This document shows, one piece after another, positions 10,889 to 22,813 of a DNA stretch of 64,000 bases. The stretch covers positions 122,848 to 186,847 of the forward strand of contig MU266357.1 in NCBI GenBank assembly GCA_021014945.1, read 5' to 3'. This DNA is from Leucogyrophana mollusca (taxonomy: Eukaryota > Basidiomycota > Agaricomycetes > Boletales). Numbering within the stretch: the first letter of the stretch is position 1; the number at the start of each line of letters is the position of its first letter. The position numbers and the translations under genes were made by a program. The notes below the pieces were generated by a model. That model ran no database searches and was not told the DNA's origin. It was given only the letters and a program-made list of their open reading frames with translations.

Positions 10889-13144
10889 CTACACGGACCC
10901 AACGACTGTCTGCTTCGTCTTGTTCAACCCCGCAATTGTCTCGTCGGATAGTTGCAAGTGTGCTTTGACGAGGGCGGGGGGCGTCAGAGCCAACCACTGC
11001 ATTTTTTGGAATGAATCAGTTAGTCCTTGTTTTGAGGATACAACTCACCTGCTGCAAACTGACGTCCTGGTACTTGTCTATTGGCATGTAACGCCATCAG
11101 GATCCCAGAAAAACATCATAGGAAGTAACTCACCGGTCTTGAAAATCTCAAGGAACTGCAAGGTGGTGTTCCCGATATTCTCAACATAATGACCTATTCT
11201 GTGTGTCAGCACTTGCAATGTGAAATATATTGCTTGGCTCTCACCGTAGGAAGCAGGAACATATCCGACATCCCCAGCCTATAATTTCTTAGGACATGTG
11301 CCCTGAGATATGCCTTTTGTACACACCTCGTAATCGAATGTCCGTGCATTACTTGACGACGCAAAGATCGTCATACGCGCAGAGCCCTCCCTAAAACAGG
11401 CGGGTGAGTCCACGCCTAATAGACGAGTGTAGGGTCATACAGGAAAAAGCTCCACTCGTCCTGAGTAGGATGCCACTTTGACAAGGCTCAGAGCTGGCAA
11501 TGGTGCAATGAGAAAATACGTACGTGCATTTCCCTGTGATAATAAAGGTGAATGATCTGTGCGGTGTCGCAATAATTCCCGAAAAATTCACCTCATGGCT
11601 CCTGGTTCTACGGTAACCACAGCGGCCGCAATGGTCTGGGAGATCGGGAAAGTGGTAGAATCGACGACTTTGACGGATCCTCCGCTGAGAGGGGTTTCGG
11701 GCACTTGGGACAACGCGAATGTGAAAGAGGACGGCGCCGTTCCCTGAGGGTCTGAAGGCGCCGGCTGATTATCAGGGGGAGGAACTGAAGGTGAAAATAT
11801 CAGGCAACAGTTCGCAGCGAACGCTGGACAACCCACCGCCCGGGAAAATGTAGAGCTCCCTCGAAGGAATCTCATCGAATGCCGCGATGCTCGTTTGAAA
11901 GTTCTTTGCAATGACTTCCTTTGGTACATGCGCCAGCCAGTCTGTGAGCTGCAGACAGGGGTTGGGTTAGCAAGACAAGGCCTTCGAATTTCAGACCAGA
12001 GTCACCAGAAATGTGGCATCTTCACTGAAGTCCCCATCATCGAACACCTGATGGAGTAATTCTCGTCACTGACATCAAAATGAAGGCGTGATTCACTCAC
12101 AAGCAGAAATTCGGACCCTTCGGCAGAATCATTTGTTGCTTGCAAACTATGCCAAATGTTAGCAGGGGATGACACAATAGATAGGGGGTATCATTACCTA
12201 TGTGGGATTCCCGCAGGGAAGTACCATAAGTCACCGGGTCCCTGCATACTGGTGAGTGATAGACCATGGTGCGCGGTCACTGGTCAGTCCACGTACGACA
12301 GTGCCAACAAAGTTCTGTCCGTCAGAATTGACAGATGTGACCTGGACGTTGCCCTAAGTATTACGTGAGTATCAGCTGGCAGCCCAAATGCAAGATACTG
12401 ACCTTGAAGATGTAGGCCCACTAAACACCATCAAAGAATTAACCGGCGAACTACTAGCTACATACAGTGCAAAAGCTCACCTCAGCAGTCTTATGCCAGT
12501 GGAGCTCACTTACGAAAGACTTCAGCATGGAGAAAATTCTCGGACAAAGAGTAGCTTACCGAATGGCTCCAGCCTCGAGTCGCATGTTCACCCCGGCCAT
12601 TTCTTAAATGACCGTGAATCACCCCTGTAGCCTTGGAGCACAGCATGCTTACCCGTTGCAATGGACATCACCTCAACTGGTGCGCGTTAGCATAGTATAC
12701 TAAGATGTCGAGGTGGTACGCACTATTCTGCTGCCTCGCCCATCCACCTGTTTGGAGACGATTGTGACTGAGCCCCATGGGCCACTTTGCGTTAGGCCTG
12801 CCCAAGGAGGTATTAGAACCCGACAAGGACACCCAACAGTTTGCCACTCACACGTCGCCATTGTCTGTCGTGGGAGGAGCGAGAAGGTCAGGGCTCAGCA
12901 AGTCGATGGGTATGTTCTGTGGTCCAAGGATGCTTGCGCCGAGAGAACCACGTTCGGGTACAGGAACGATGTCACTGTCCGGGGTGTACAAGACAGCGTT
13001 GGGGTCATCGCTGGCGTATGGGACAGTAGGACTTGAAAGCGCGGCAGACGAGGTGGATGTCGCTGTGGATGAGGCCGCTGGCGCCGCAACAGCGACAGCT
13101 GCGAATACAAATGATATCATACTGGTGAATACAAGCCTTGCCAT
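10889..13144 (-). CDS. Secreted oxalate decarboxylase (bicupin)
   Basis: Converts oxalate to formate and CO2 using manganese; wood- and litter-decay fungi secrete it to control oxalate. The start MARLVFTSMISFVFAAVAVA is a signal peptide. I can follow 19 exons joined by 18 short GT-AG introns from ATG 13144 to TAG 10889. The N-terminal cupin has KWPMGLSHNRLQTGGWARQQ, MRLEAGAIRELHWHKTAEWA (metal ligands HWHxxxE) and DLWYFPAGIPHSLQA (fourth ligand His). The C-terminal cupin has REMHWHPTQDEW and VGYVPASYGHYVEN, so both metal sites look complete. Two exons are tiny: about 18 nt for WAYIFK, and 10 nt (11533-11524) for the residues EMH before WHPTQ. The gene ends WLALTPPALVKAHL...TVVGSV. There is no frame break, so the gene looks functional. 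Its 3' end faces the transporter copy 1. Confidence 0.95.
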
Positions 13145-13214
13145 GGTGATTTGTCTGGCTGGCGTGGACCGAGGGGGACTTGTCGCACTTGAGAATGACG
13201 GTGATGCTGGGTTC

Positions 13215-13221
13215 TTTTATA
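13215..13221 (-). promoter_or_regulatory. TATA box of the oxalate decarboxylase gene
   Basis: TATAAAA on the minus strand, about 70 nt upstream of the ATG at 13144, a normal distance for a fungal core promoter with a short leader. Confidence 0.55.
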
Positions 13222-16200
13222 CCAGGGCTGCCGAGAAGGCAGTTTGTCCGAGATGGCCTTTCTGCTTTCTTGCAAAAAGCTCGACCATAGGTATCACCAA
13301 CGCTCTGGGTGCCACCAAATGCGCCACGTACAAAATGGGCAAAGCATGTACAGAATCGAGTTCCGTGAACGTCCGTCCGCGACGGTTGAATATGTGGTTC
13401 CCTAACCAGCATCGGAACAGTGTCCAAACAACCAGACACCTTAACACCCGTCACAAATACTACATTAGCCTTGCCAATCAAGGTTACGGAAGAACTTTAC
13501 ACTGACGGTGATGATCAACCCATATCGCGATCATGGCGAAGCTCCCTATTTTCGGATGAATACGACGTTGCACCTGGTAAACCAGGTACATTCAGCAGCT
13601 TCCAACCAGAGGGGGCGAGCTATTATTATCCAGTGTCTGCATTTCCCCTGGCGTCACATCAGATAAACGTCCAAATGTGTCTCGGCCGTCCCGAGAATCG
13701 CAAGGACGCTCGCCGACATTACGAAGTGCTAGAAACTCCAATCGCGATAAAATTACCGACAGGAGAAAAAAGTCGAAACTGCGCTATTTTTAAGATGGCG
13801 GAAATGGGTGAGAATATGTCGCCGTTCTTTTCAGCACTAGAGATGGAGATCAGTCGAGATCCAGTGCCGACTCCTACCACAAACGCGTTCGCCCTGTAGA
13901 TGAAGAATCCTCGGTAATAGCATTGCGGATGACACGAGGCAGCGATGAGCAGATCGAGTGGTAGTTGAGATCCGGTTAAAAGATCGCGAAGGCGTCGCAA
14001 ACCAGAACATAAAGGCGATGATCTAGTCATGCTGAATGCCTCACTTGGGTCCACAGGAGCAACTAGGCACTGTGCCCGATCCCATTCCGGCTATGTATAT
14101 CGAAACTTTGCTAGAAGTTTGAAGGCATCTAACCGCGTTGAGATTTTAAAAAGTAAAACAAATAGAAAGATTCCACATACATAACAACGTTTGAAATCGG
14201 CCACCATATAGGGACGCATAACAGGAAGGTCAAAAGGATGCTGCTCACGCACACTCGTCACATGTCTCCCAACAGGTGAAACCTGAGATTAGGAAGGCAC
14301 AAGAGGTAGAAAGTGTGGTCACCAATGACTGGAGCGCTAAGATCCGCTTCAAGCTAACGTTGTCTCCGGCGAGATCAGTGTGGTTTTCCAATAGCGCATC
14401 TGTGCAACAAATTTACCTGGTGTGCATAACCGTGCGAAGGGTGGGTGAGCAGGAAAGGATCATCAAGGACGCCAGGGTTTCAAAAATGGTTGGTTAAGTC
14501 GTAAGTCAGCTTCCCACCTCAGCTCTCGATTGTGGGCGTTCTCCAGAATTAACAGCAGACACCGAGTCAATAAAATGCAGCTTCAGCGTCAGCGATGTCG
14601 TGTATTAGGCCGTAAACATTCCGCGGACCCAGTTGTGTGGAATAAAGCGCTGTACTTGCTCCGATAGCCCGTTGACCAATACTGGGTGGTGAGCATTGAG
14701 CGTCGATCCACTGGGACGCCGCGACAATACGAGAGAGGAACTCAAGTGACCGAAGCCGGTGGCGCATAACGCTGGTTGCTGCTCGGCGTCTGACAGCTCC
14801 GCTATGGGAGTGTAGTGCTCACCGAGACATATGTGTGCGTCCATACTCCATGCCTTGAAACTCAGTTTATGATGGGGACCAGAAGTTGCTACCGTGCAAC
14901 TTTCGGCGTCGGAGGAAGCCGGTGCCCAAGCGAAGCCTTCACTTGAGTCGATGCTGTGATTATTGTTCTCTCTTGGTTCTCCTCTCGATTTTTGCTGGTT
15001 TTCTAAAATCAATACGTCACTCCCAACGATTTTTCTTACCCGTCATTCGCGTCCAAGTATTTATCGGCCACGCCCCTCACATTCTTCATCTTGCTTCTTT
15101 CATGCTGTTCTATCCTGATAATTTCTTCGTCATGGCGGTATACGGTTGCTGAAGCGCTGAGTAGCCTCAAACATGCAACCTTGATATGAATTCTAAATGA
15201 CAGCCAAAAAACCGCGACCAAGATCTTACCCGCCCAGCGCCTTGAGGCTTGATCTTGCCTGCCTATTGGTTCTCCCGTGACAAGGGGTCTCCATCAACAT
15301 ATAAATTGCCCGAAGGTGCGCCGAAAACCGTTCAGATCGGGTCCCGTATGTAGTTTGAGATGTACGAGTGTCAATGGAAGTTCATGGGCCATATGCGTCT
15401 CGTCTCGATCCAGGTCATCCTACCAATGTACCATACTTCCCGGTTGTGTCAAACACGTCTCCGGCAAACAGATTGGTCGAGATCACAGAATGCCGACGAT
15501 ACAGGTATGGCCCTCTCCATACTTTCTCTCGCTGAGCGCTGGGCCATAACCTCCAAGACCCCTCATATGTAGGTCCTACACGTCCCTCCGAGAGTAGCAA
15601 CTGGTTTGAACTGTCCTTAATTAAGGCCTCCAGGTCTTGGAGCAAAGCAGCTCGCATCGGATCTTCTGGTATTGCTATTTAGCTGGCCGGTATTTTTGGT
15701 TCATTCTCCCCGTGCCTTGGGGTAGGGTACACATGGACCTGATGAGCGCGTGGCTTTAACTTTTCTCCTTCAGCTACATTTGGATTGGAATCTTCGAAGC
15801 TTCCATCCATGTCCTATGACGCGGGACCGATATATCGGCTTGCCTCGATCCGGAAATCAATCACTCATCCACACTTGTTGAAAGTTCATCGATGGACCTC
15901 AACGGGTGGGGAATCTTCACAGAAGCTCGATATAGGGCTTTCCTCGTCACTTGGGCCAAAGGAAGAAATTGATAAGGGATCAATAGAAGGTCTCCATAGA
16001 GCATCTTCTCTCAAGAACCATCCACCAGACGATACAGGTATGCCGGGACATGTTTATGCGCCCCCTTTCCAGTAAGGTGCTGGCAGGATGGCGTTCGCCT
16101 CAGGCTGTGTAGCCCATCCTATGTTCCTCCATTCCTCGGGGTCTTGTCTATGGTCCGGCATATGTGACACGCGCAAGCGGAGCAATCGTGACCTCTCCGG

Positions 16201-16705
16201 GACCTCCTAATCAAATCGGACGTATCATGGCTTTCTCCACTGTCAGCCTCGATTCACGAGAACTCCCGTGCTATTTCCATAGAATGGTTGTGTTACCATT
16301 AGAAGAGTCCTATCTGGCCCCTGACGCACCCGTGAAACTACGTTCCGTAGAGTAGCCTCGGGAAGAGTCGCCAAACACCACAGCACATCCCGGTGTGTTA
16401 GCCAAAGTTGATGCATGTCACCCGGCTCGGATGCATCTTCGGCCGAGAACGGTTGAAGTCATTGTCAGATTTCTACTTGCCGGGAAACCGTCACCATAAA
16501 TCGCTACAAGCTATTTCTTTGGAGCTCGCAATCTCGCGTCGTTGTGACGTGGTCAAACCGTCTCGACGTGCAGACCAGTCTGTTCCATACTGGATGGTCT
16601 ACGATCCACTGGCAAGCGACATACGAAGGTTCTGGTTTCTCCGGATGGGTATCTGATGACATGCAGCGGACCTCCAAAAAGAAATGTTCGTGCAGAGTGG
16701 TATCC
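13222..16705. other. Gene-poor stretch, no gene seen
   Basis: About 3.5 kb with no recognised gene. The longest open frames (for example 13420-13899 plus and 13719-14054 minus) overlap each other, have no domain signature and no convincing start or splice context. The end near 13.2-13.6 kb must carry the oxalate decarboxylase promoter. Confidence 0.45.
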
Positions 16706-17494
16706 TCAGCACGGAGAAATCCTAACCTGACCTCCCTGATCAAGTATACGGACTGCCTGTCCAGCTTCAACAAACCAACTGAAGCCCTTTGTGTAAGGAC
16801 CAAAACCACCGACAATGGGGTATTTCATCCTGCGAGCAAATGATTTGTGGGGTAGTGCTTGCACGTGCAGGTGCAGATGGTTGACAGTGTTGAATGGGGG
16901 TATGTGGAATCCAAGTCTATGATGCATCACGGCCATGAGGTCGGCAGCAGGCGAATAACTACCTTACCTGCGCTCTGAAACAGGAATATCCAGATCATCT
17001 AAGATACTGTGACCGATGGCCCGCAACTTTTCGACTGCAGTTTGGGATGTCAATTCCGTCAACTCATAAAAGCCGGAGAACGGCGCACCGATATTCACCT
17101 CAGCCTTAGTTAGGCTTTTTACACTTTCTTATCATACCAGGTCGAGTATGAGAGTTTGGCACGGAATTCGTCATGAAAGAATAAACCATGCATTGCTCAC
17201 CAATGTGGGTTTTCGGTATTACTTGGAAATGATGCACAGCGGAGGGATTGTGATCCCGGAAAGCGACGTATTCATCATCCTGTGGAGAATAAATCATGCG
17301 ACAAGTTCGGCTCTCTCGCCCTTTGAGTTTGCAGACGGACAGACGGTGCCTACCTCCCGAATAATATCAAAAGCGTGCCCTTTCGGAAAATGCACATGAC
17401 AGAACTGGCATGATGGTGGCAAAGTTGCGTGACCACTTCTGTCGGATTTTTTGAGACAGAGCCAGAGTGAAAGAACTCCAAGCCCATCAAACAT
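16706..17494 (-). CDS. HIT-family (histidine triad) nucleotide-binding protein
   Basis: A member of the HIT hydrolase/transferase superfamily, which acts on nucleotide phosphoramidates or polyphosphates. Exons in order: MFDGLGVLSLWL...CQFCHVHFPKGHAFDIIRE; DDEYVAFRDHNPSAVHHFQV followed by IPKTHIG; a segment with SQTAVEKLRAIGHSILDDL; and LGFHIPPFNTVNHLHLHVQA through SWFVEAGQAVRILDQGGQVR to ISPC. The triad HLHLH is intact, and the tail matches fungal HINT3/aprataxin-like HIT proteins. The first and last introns join in frame. The middle one does not: the obvious donor after THIG is in phase 1, but both usable acceptors need phase 0. A phase-0 donor 12 nt further on (after EQCM) would rescue the frame. 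The start at 17494 is the first ATG in frame. Divergent from the USP gene, 364 bp away. Confidence 0.75.
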
Positions 17495-17858
17495 TGGGAC
17501 GTCCACGACTCCGATTACGAAAGTTGATTTGAACCCAGGAATGATGGGGAAGTACTTAGTACAAAGTGTACATGACCAGCGCCGCGGCGTGAGACGCGAT
17601 CTGACGCGACACGTCCTGGCATGAACCTGTCTGCTTATGGTAATCGCTGTTAGTCACATACTTGACCTCCAACCAGGTTTCGCCATTGCACTTCTCGAAC
17701 TACCCGCTCTCAGATTTCAGCAACTACGCAGGTACGCTTTCTAGGCCCATTTACATCGGCTCTTTGATAAATAGCGCGTCTCTTGTGATAGTACGACTGT
17801 CGTGAAGTGAACTTGTGAATTTGTGGCATTGCAGTCAAATCAACTCGGATTTGAGGCC

Positions 17859-20190
17859 ATGTCTGCATCTCCGAGCCCAGAGAGCGCCCACCAGACTTTG
17901 TCCGGTAAGATATCAACGCAATATACTATATAGTATTCTGTTACACCTCAATCGAACTCTTCAGAAGCATCAATGAGCGATATCGGCAGATGTTCCCACT
18001 TCGCGTCTGCCCTTATAGACGGCGCGGCTAAAGCCAGCATCCTGGATAAATATAAGACTGTGGTCGCCTGGCAAGCGCGGAGATCTCAGGAGGCTTCCTC
18101 TCCCGCAAAGCGTAGAAAGGTTATCTCGTTCATGTATTTGTGATCTCAGTGCTAATCTACGACGTCCGCATCAGATCTCCGCTCCTACTTGCGGTACCTG
18201 CGAGGTCTCTCTCTCGCGTCCTTTTGCGTGTCTGCGGTGCTCATATGCCGGGTGCTGGTCCGAAGGCCACATCAGCGATCACCTGAAAGGAGCAGGGCAC
18301 GCATTTTGTAAGTTCCGGTTCCATGATAGCTGGCAATCAGCTAATGGTACCTTTCGCCACTTCCCCTTGACCAGGTGTGGATACTCGATCTGGTTCCGTC
18401 TTTTGCGCAGAGTGCAATGATTTTATATATGATACATCTATGGACAACATCTACCTCTCTACCGTTGTAGCTGTTGAAGAAAGGCAGACGAATTTTCAGG
18501 GTTTGTTTAGAACATTCCCCGGCGGAAAACTTCTGATTTTCGTTTTAACAGTGGCAAAGAGAGGGAGAGAGCCGTATCAAATATGGACGCCGTCTGACGA
18601 GGAGTCAGCTGCGTTGAACGACGCTACCGTGCTCCCATGTCAAGGTCTGATCTTGCCTTAAAAGACTTATAGCCGCATATTGACACCTTACCAGGGCGTC
18701 GAGGCCTGCTGAACCTAGGGCAAACTTGTTTCCTCAACGTTATCTTGCAATCTTTTATTCATAATCCCTTATTGCGGAACTACTTCCTCGGTGATAGGCA
18801 TAACAACAAGCTGTGCAAGCACACCGACTGTACCTGTTGCGAGATGGACAACCTCTTTCAGGAAGTGAGTGGTCCCATCTTCTGCCCTCCGAGATCGATC
18901 TCAGCCTGAACTCAAGATTTACTCCGCCAACACTACCCCATTCGGACCGACATCATTCCTTGCTACTACCTGGAAGGTTTCTGCGGAGGTATCGGGCTAC
19001 TCTCAGCAGGACGCACATGAGTTCTTTATCACCGCGCTCAACCAAATCCACGGGACTTGCCGTGGCTCCACTAATATCTCGTGCAATTGCATTATTCATT
19101 CGACGTTTGCAGGCCAGTTGCAGAGCGACGTTACGTGCGAGCGTTGCGGCAATGTTACGAGTACAGTCGACCCCATGCTTGATATCAGCCTTGAGCTCAA
19201 GGGTAAGACTGGGGAGGCTGTTTCAGGAGACAATACTCTTGCGGGTTGTCTACGCAGGTCAGTTACTGTTATTGTTTGTTAGTTTGTTATTTCAAAGAGT
19301 GAGATAACTTTTGAAGGTTCACCAAACCAGAAAAGCTCGGTGCCAAGGAATATAGCTGTAGCAAATGTACCAAGGTTTCACCCGTAGGCCCCTTCAATCT
19401 CTTCGTGTCTTCTTTACTCACAACCACCCAGGAAGCCGTGAAGCGTCTAAGTATACGCAAGCTTCCCCCAGTTCTAAGCTTTCAATTTAAAGTGAGCTCA
19501 ATCAGCCTCATCTACCGATTCTCGTTCTCAGTCAGTTTCTCAGCGTTTCGAGCATAAAACTGCTGGCAAATCGTCTCCCCAGAAAATAGACGCTGCTGTC
19601 CGCTTTCCCGTTACTCTTAACATGGCTCCATACACAACTCTCGTGATGAACTCGAAAGCGAAAGATGGCGAGAAAGGGTACGTGTTTTTTTGGCAAGTGA
19701 TAATCTCGCTCAACAACTACCAGATACCCTGGACCTGATGCTATGTATGAATACGATTTGTTTGCTGTCATCAACCACGAGGGTCAAATGGACAACGGGC
19801 ATTATACCAATTTTGCGCGATTTCAGGACGAGGTAGGTCTATCATTCTCCTGTGTTATCGCTATTCAAATCACGCAAATTGGCAGTGGTATCGCTTTGAC
19901 GATGATAAGTAAGATTCGTTCAAAAACATAGGTTGTAGGCCTTTGCTAAGCTCTGAGCCTCCCATAACCTCAGGGTCACTCCGTCGACGTTAGGGGCATG
20001 CTTAGACTCGCACGCGTACATGTGTTTCTATGTGAAACGGCATTTGGACTACAAACCATATATGAAACCATCCTACAGACTCACACGCGAAAGTGACATC
20101 GTCAAGGAACAAGCACTCGAGAAAGAGAAGGAGGCTGCACGGATGAAAGAAGTGGATGACGCCCTGATGGCCATGGTTGGAGCTGATTAA
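17859..20190 (+). CDS. ubp8: Ubiquitin-specific protease, Ubp8/USP22 type (SAGA deubiquitinase)
   Basis: Removes ubiquitin from histone H2B as part of the SAGA deubiquitination module. The first exon encodes MSASPSPESAHQTLS. A zinc-finger ubiquitin-binding domain follows (CSHFASAL, CGTCEVSL, CLRCSYAGCW, HISDHLKGAGHAF, FCAECNDFIYD). The catalytic Cys box is LLNLGQTCFLNVILQSF, then YSQQDAHEFF, a zinc-ribbon insert (CERCGNV and CSKCTK), and the His box NHEGQMDNGHYTNF with WYRFDDDK. All catalytic residues are present. It has about ten short introns, and the protein ends ARMKEVDDALMAMVGAD at TAA 20188-20190. The N-terminal ZnF-UBP plus USP layout separates it from most other USPs and points to Ubp8. 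It shares a 364-bp divergent upstream region with the HIT gene. Confidence 0.93.
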
Positions 20191-20453
20191 TAACACTGAT
20201 GCATTCGCGGTACATGGATGTGATCTACTGGTGTATTGATATGTACAGAACATTGGTTTGCTACGAGAGTAGAAATGTGGGGAGCTGAAATTCAAAAGAG
20301 TAATTAAGAAAGGAGGACGTTCACAACAAAGGAACGTAGGGAAAACAGCAAAAGTAATGGGGTGTCCAGAGTAAAGCGACGTCCGTGACGTATAATTAGT
20401 GAAATCCAGTGTATGATGCGGGAACGTCCCAGCAACGAATAGCAAAGGTGGGT

Positions 20454-21247
20454 CTACGGAATGATATCGAAAAGCTCGCCATCCTTCACTCGGATCTCGA
20501 CAACTTCCACCTCGTAGTCAGTAAGCGACGATGTGGTGGACGTCCATGAATTTGAGATGAAGCCCTTGGAGTTTGGAGGAGAGGTTGAGGCAACGTCTAG
20601 AGGGCCAATAGCACGCAACGGACGGCGAAGCGGGAGAAATGGATTCTACAAGTCAGAACACGAAGCGCGGATATAGGTAAAAAAGGTACGGACATCGGTC
20701 TTTGATGTATGGAGGTACAAATAAATCCTATATATGATCGAAATGAGCGATCGACTGGAAATCACAAAATAAAGCAACAAACCTGGTTCCAAACAAATCC
20801 CTGACTCTTCTGAATGGTAAGGATAGGACGCAAAGTATATATAGGCCGATGCTGGCGTTTCTGATGCCGTTGCTTCTTGGGCATTTCAGGCTCAGGATCT
20901 ATGGCGCGTTGTTTGCCCTTGACGTCTTTCTTGTATTCAGAGGTGATCTTCTCCTTCTCGCTATGATCAACCTCATCGATCTCCATGTTCTGGGTGTCAT
21001 CTTGCCTCTCGCTCACGTTCACGACATGATCACCATCCGAGTCATGTTCGGGCACGAGCTTGGTGTAGTCCTCCCCATCCTCTGAGCAAGACTCGTCCTC
21101 GCTATCGCTGTACTCTTCATCTTCGTCGTCGTAAGGAATCTGTTCGTAGCACGCCCACGTTGGAGGCGACGACGCACGTCCCATTGTGCGACGACTGAAG
21201 TATGAGCTGTACGGCGAGTTAGCTGGTGTTATGTCTTCGCTGCTCAT
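20454..21247 (-). CDS. Acidic, probably nuclear protein of unknown function
   Basis: Two exons, 21247-20783 and 20645-20454, joined by a 137-nt GT-AG intron in phase 0, giving 218 residues. Residues 40-110 are strongly acidic (YDDEDEEYSDSEDESCSEDG and further Asp/Glu). A basic patch KKQRHQKRQHR could be a nuclear localisation signal. The C-terminus (TDYEVEVVEIRVKDGELFDI) looks like a short conserved strand-rich motif. I do not recognise a family. It is convergent with the USP gene, and its start is 299 bp from THG1 on the other strand, so the two probably share a divergent promoter. Confidence 0.7.
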
Positions 21248-21546
21248 CGCTATATCGGGGTCAAGGAGAATAATATCAACTCTAAGGGTTTGGGGCAGCG
21301 CACGAGGGGATGGTGGTGGTTATTGATTGAGCTTGGTTCTGTGCGGTCGAGGTGTGGTGTAGAGTCAGAGTGAATAGTGTGAAGGGTGAATGGTGATTAG
21401 ACTCGGTTAGGGTTCTCCCACGGGCCAGGATAGGCAAGTCTATTTACGCCCTCCTCAACATTTCCTTTTCGAGCCTTCTCTCTGCAAGTTCACGACTCCC
21501 TGTGCGGTCGAGACCAAAGCTTCAAAAGCTTCGCTGTGTTGTATGC

Positions 21547-22669
21547 ATGGCGGGAACAAAATTTGCCTATGTTCGAAACTTTGAACTTCCAGATCCCCTT
21601 TTACCCGATGTTTTTTTGGTCTGTCGCCTTGATGGACACTCCTTCCACCGGTGAGTCAGAAGCAACTTGAGGGAACGAAGCCTCACACGCATGTCGCGCG
21701 GCTTAGATTCTCGGATGAGCACGGTTTCGTCAAGCCCAACGATGAACGGGCCCTACAACTCATGGATCACGCAGCCAAGAGCCTGATGTCCGAGTACAAT
21801 GACATTGTCCTCGGTTTTGGGGAGTCCGACGAGTTTAGGTAAGACGATCGGTCAGACAACCATCGACCGACCGATAAGATACCATTCGGTGCAGCTTTCT
21901 TCTTCAGAAGCGAACGAACCTCTACAACCGCCGACATGCGAAAATACTCACCACACTTACCTCATACTTCACGTCCTGCTACGTCTTCAACTGGCCAAGA
22001 TATTTCCCCGATACTCCGCTACGATACCCTCCGTCCTTTGATGGTCGGATTGTAGTGTATCCCACCGAACAAGCGGTCCGCGATTACTTTGCTTGGAGAC
22101 AAGCAGACAGTGAGTTTCTCAGGATTACGGAGGTAACATCCAGCTGAGGGTAATCAACCATGAAGCGCACATCAACAACTTGTACAACACCGTATTCTGG
22201 GCGCTCGTTCAACAAGGTATGCAAAGCACCACTGAGGCACACGCCAACCTAAGAGTACGGTCCTGCCCTCGTTCCGTTTGCCATGCAATAACCGGTATCC
22301 TAGGGCACTGTGTCTGCAATGAAGCATGAGATCTTATATTCCCGTTTCAACGTGAATTACAACGACTTGTCCGCGAGGTTCAGGAAGGGCAGCGTGGTTG
22401 TTCGGGAAGAGGTAAAATGTGTCCCCCAATACCACTATCTTGCTCACATCACTCTATAGATTTCCCCACCATCAGAACCCAAAGCGCAAAGTGATTTTCC
22501 CGACACCCAGCGCTTCCAGAACACTGAATCCGAGGGTCTAGACTCTTCAGCCGAAAAACCCTCTCGAGTCAAAAAGAAGGTTAAAATTAGAACGCATGTA
22601 GAAATCTTGCACTGCGATATCATAGGGGACGAATTCTGGGGCGCAAGACCAAATATTCTCTCGCAGTAA
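21547..22669 (+). CDS. THG1: tRNA-His guanylyltransferase
   Basis: Adds the extra G(-1) to the 5' end of tRNA-His, needed for recognition by histidyl-tRNA synthetase. Six exons (21547-21650, 21707-21838, 21895-22109, 22166-22254, 22304-22411, 22460-22669) sum to 858 nt, 285 residues. Motifs: MAGTKFAYVRNFELPDPLLP, the metal-binding CRLDGHSFHRFS, LGFGESDEFSF with the second and third carboxylates, [56 protein letters not shown] and the tail DIIGDEFWGARPNIL. The catalytic residues are intact, and length is normal for the family. Confidence 0.96.
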
Positions 22670-22813
22670 CAATGTTGCCTCTACATTAGATACAGGCCGG
22701 ATGCTCGAAGAAACGGCCCAAGAAAAAGACCGGGCGGAAATGCGACACTTCGGGCCTTCAATAAGAGGCGACGATGACATCGAAGGATTTCATCTTTGAC
22801 TGGGACGACGAGG

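Noticed and set aside
13420..14054. Long overlapping frames on both strands near the oxalate decarboxylase promoter
   Set aside because: No domain, no start or splice support, and they overlap on opposite strands.
15495..16042. Shared 15-mer GACGATACAGGTATG at 15495 and 16028
   Set aside because: A single 15-nt match is expected by chance in a 64-kb window, and the flanks do not align.
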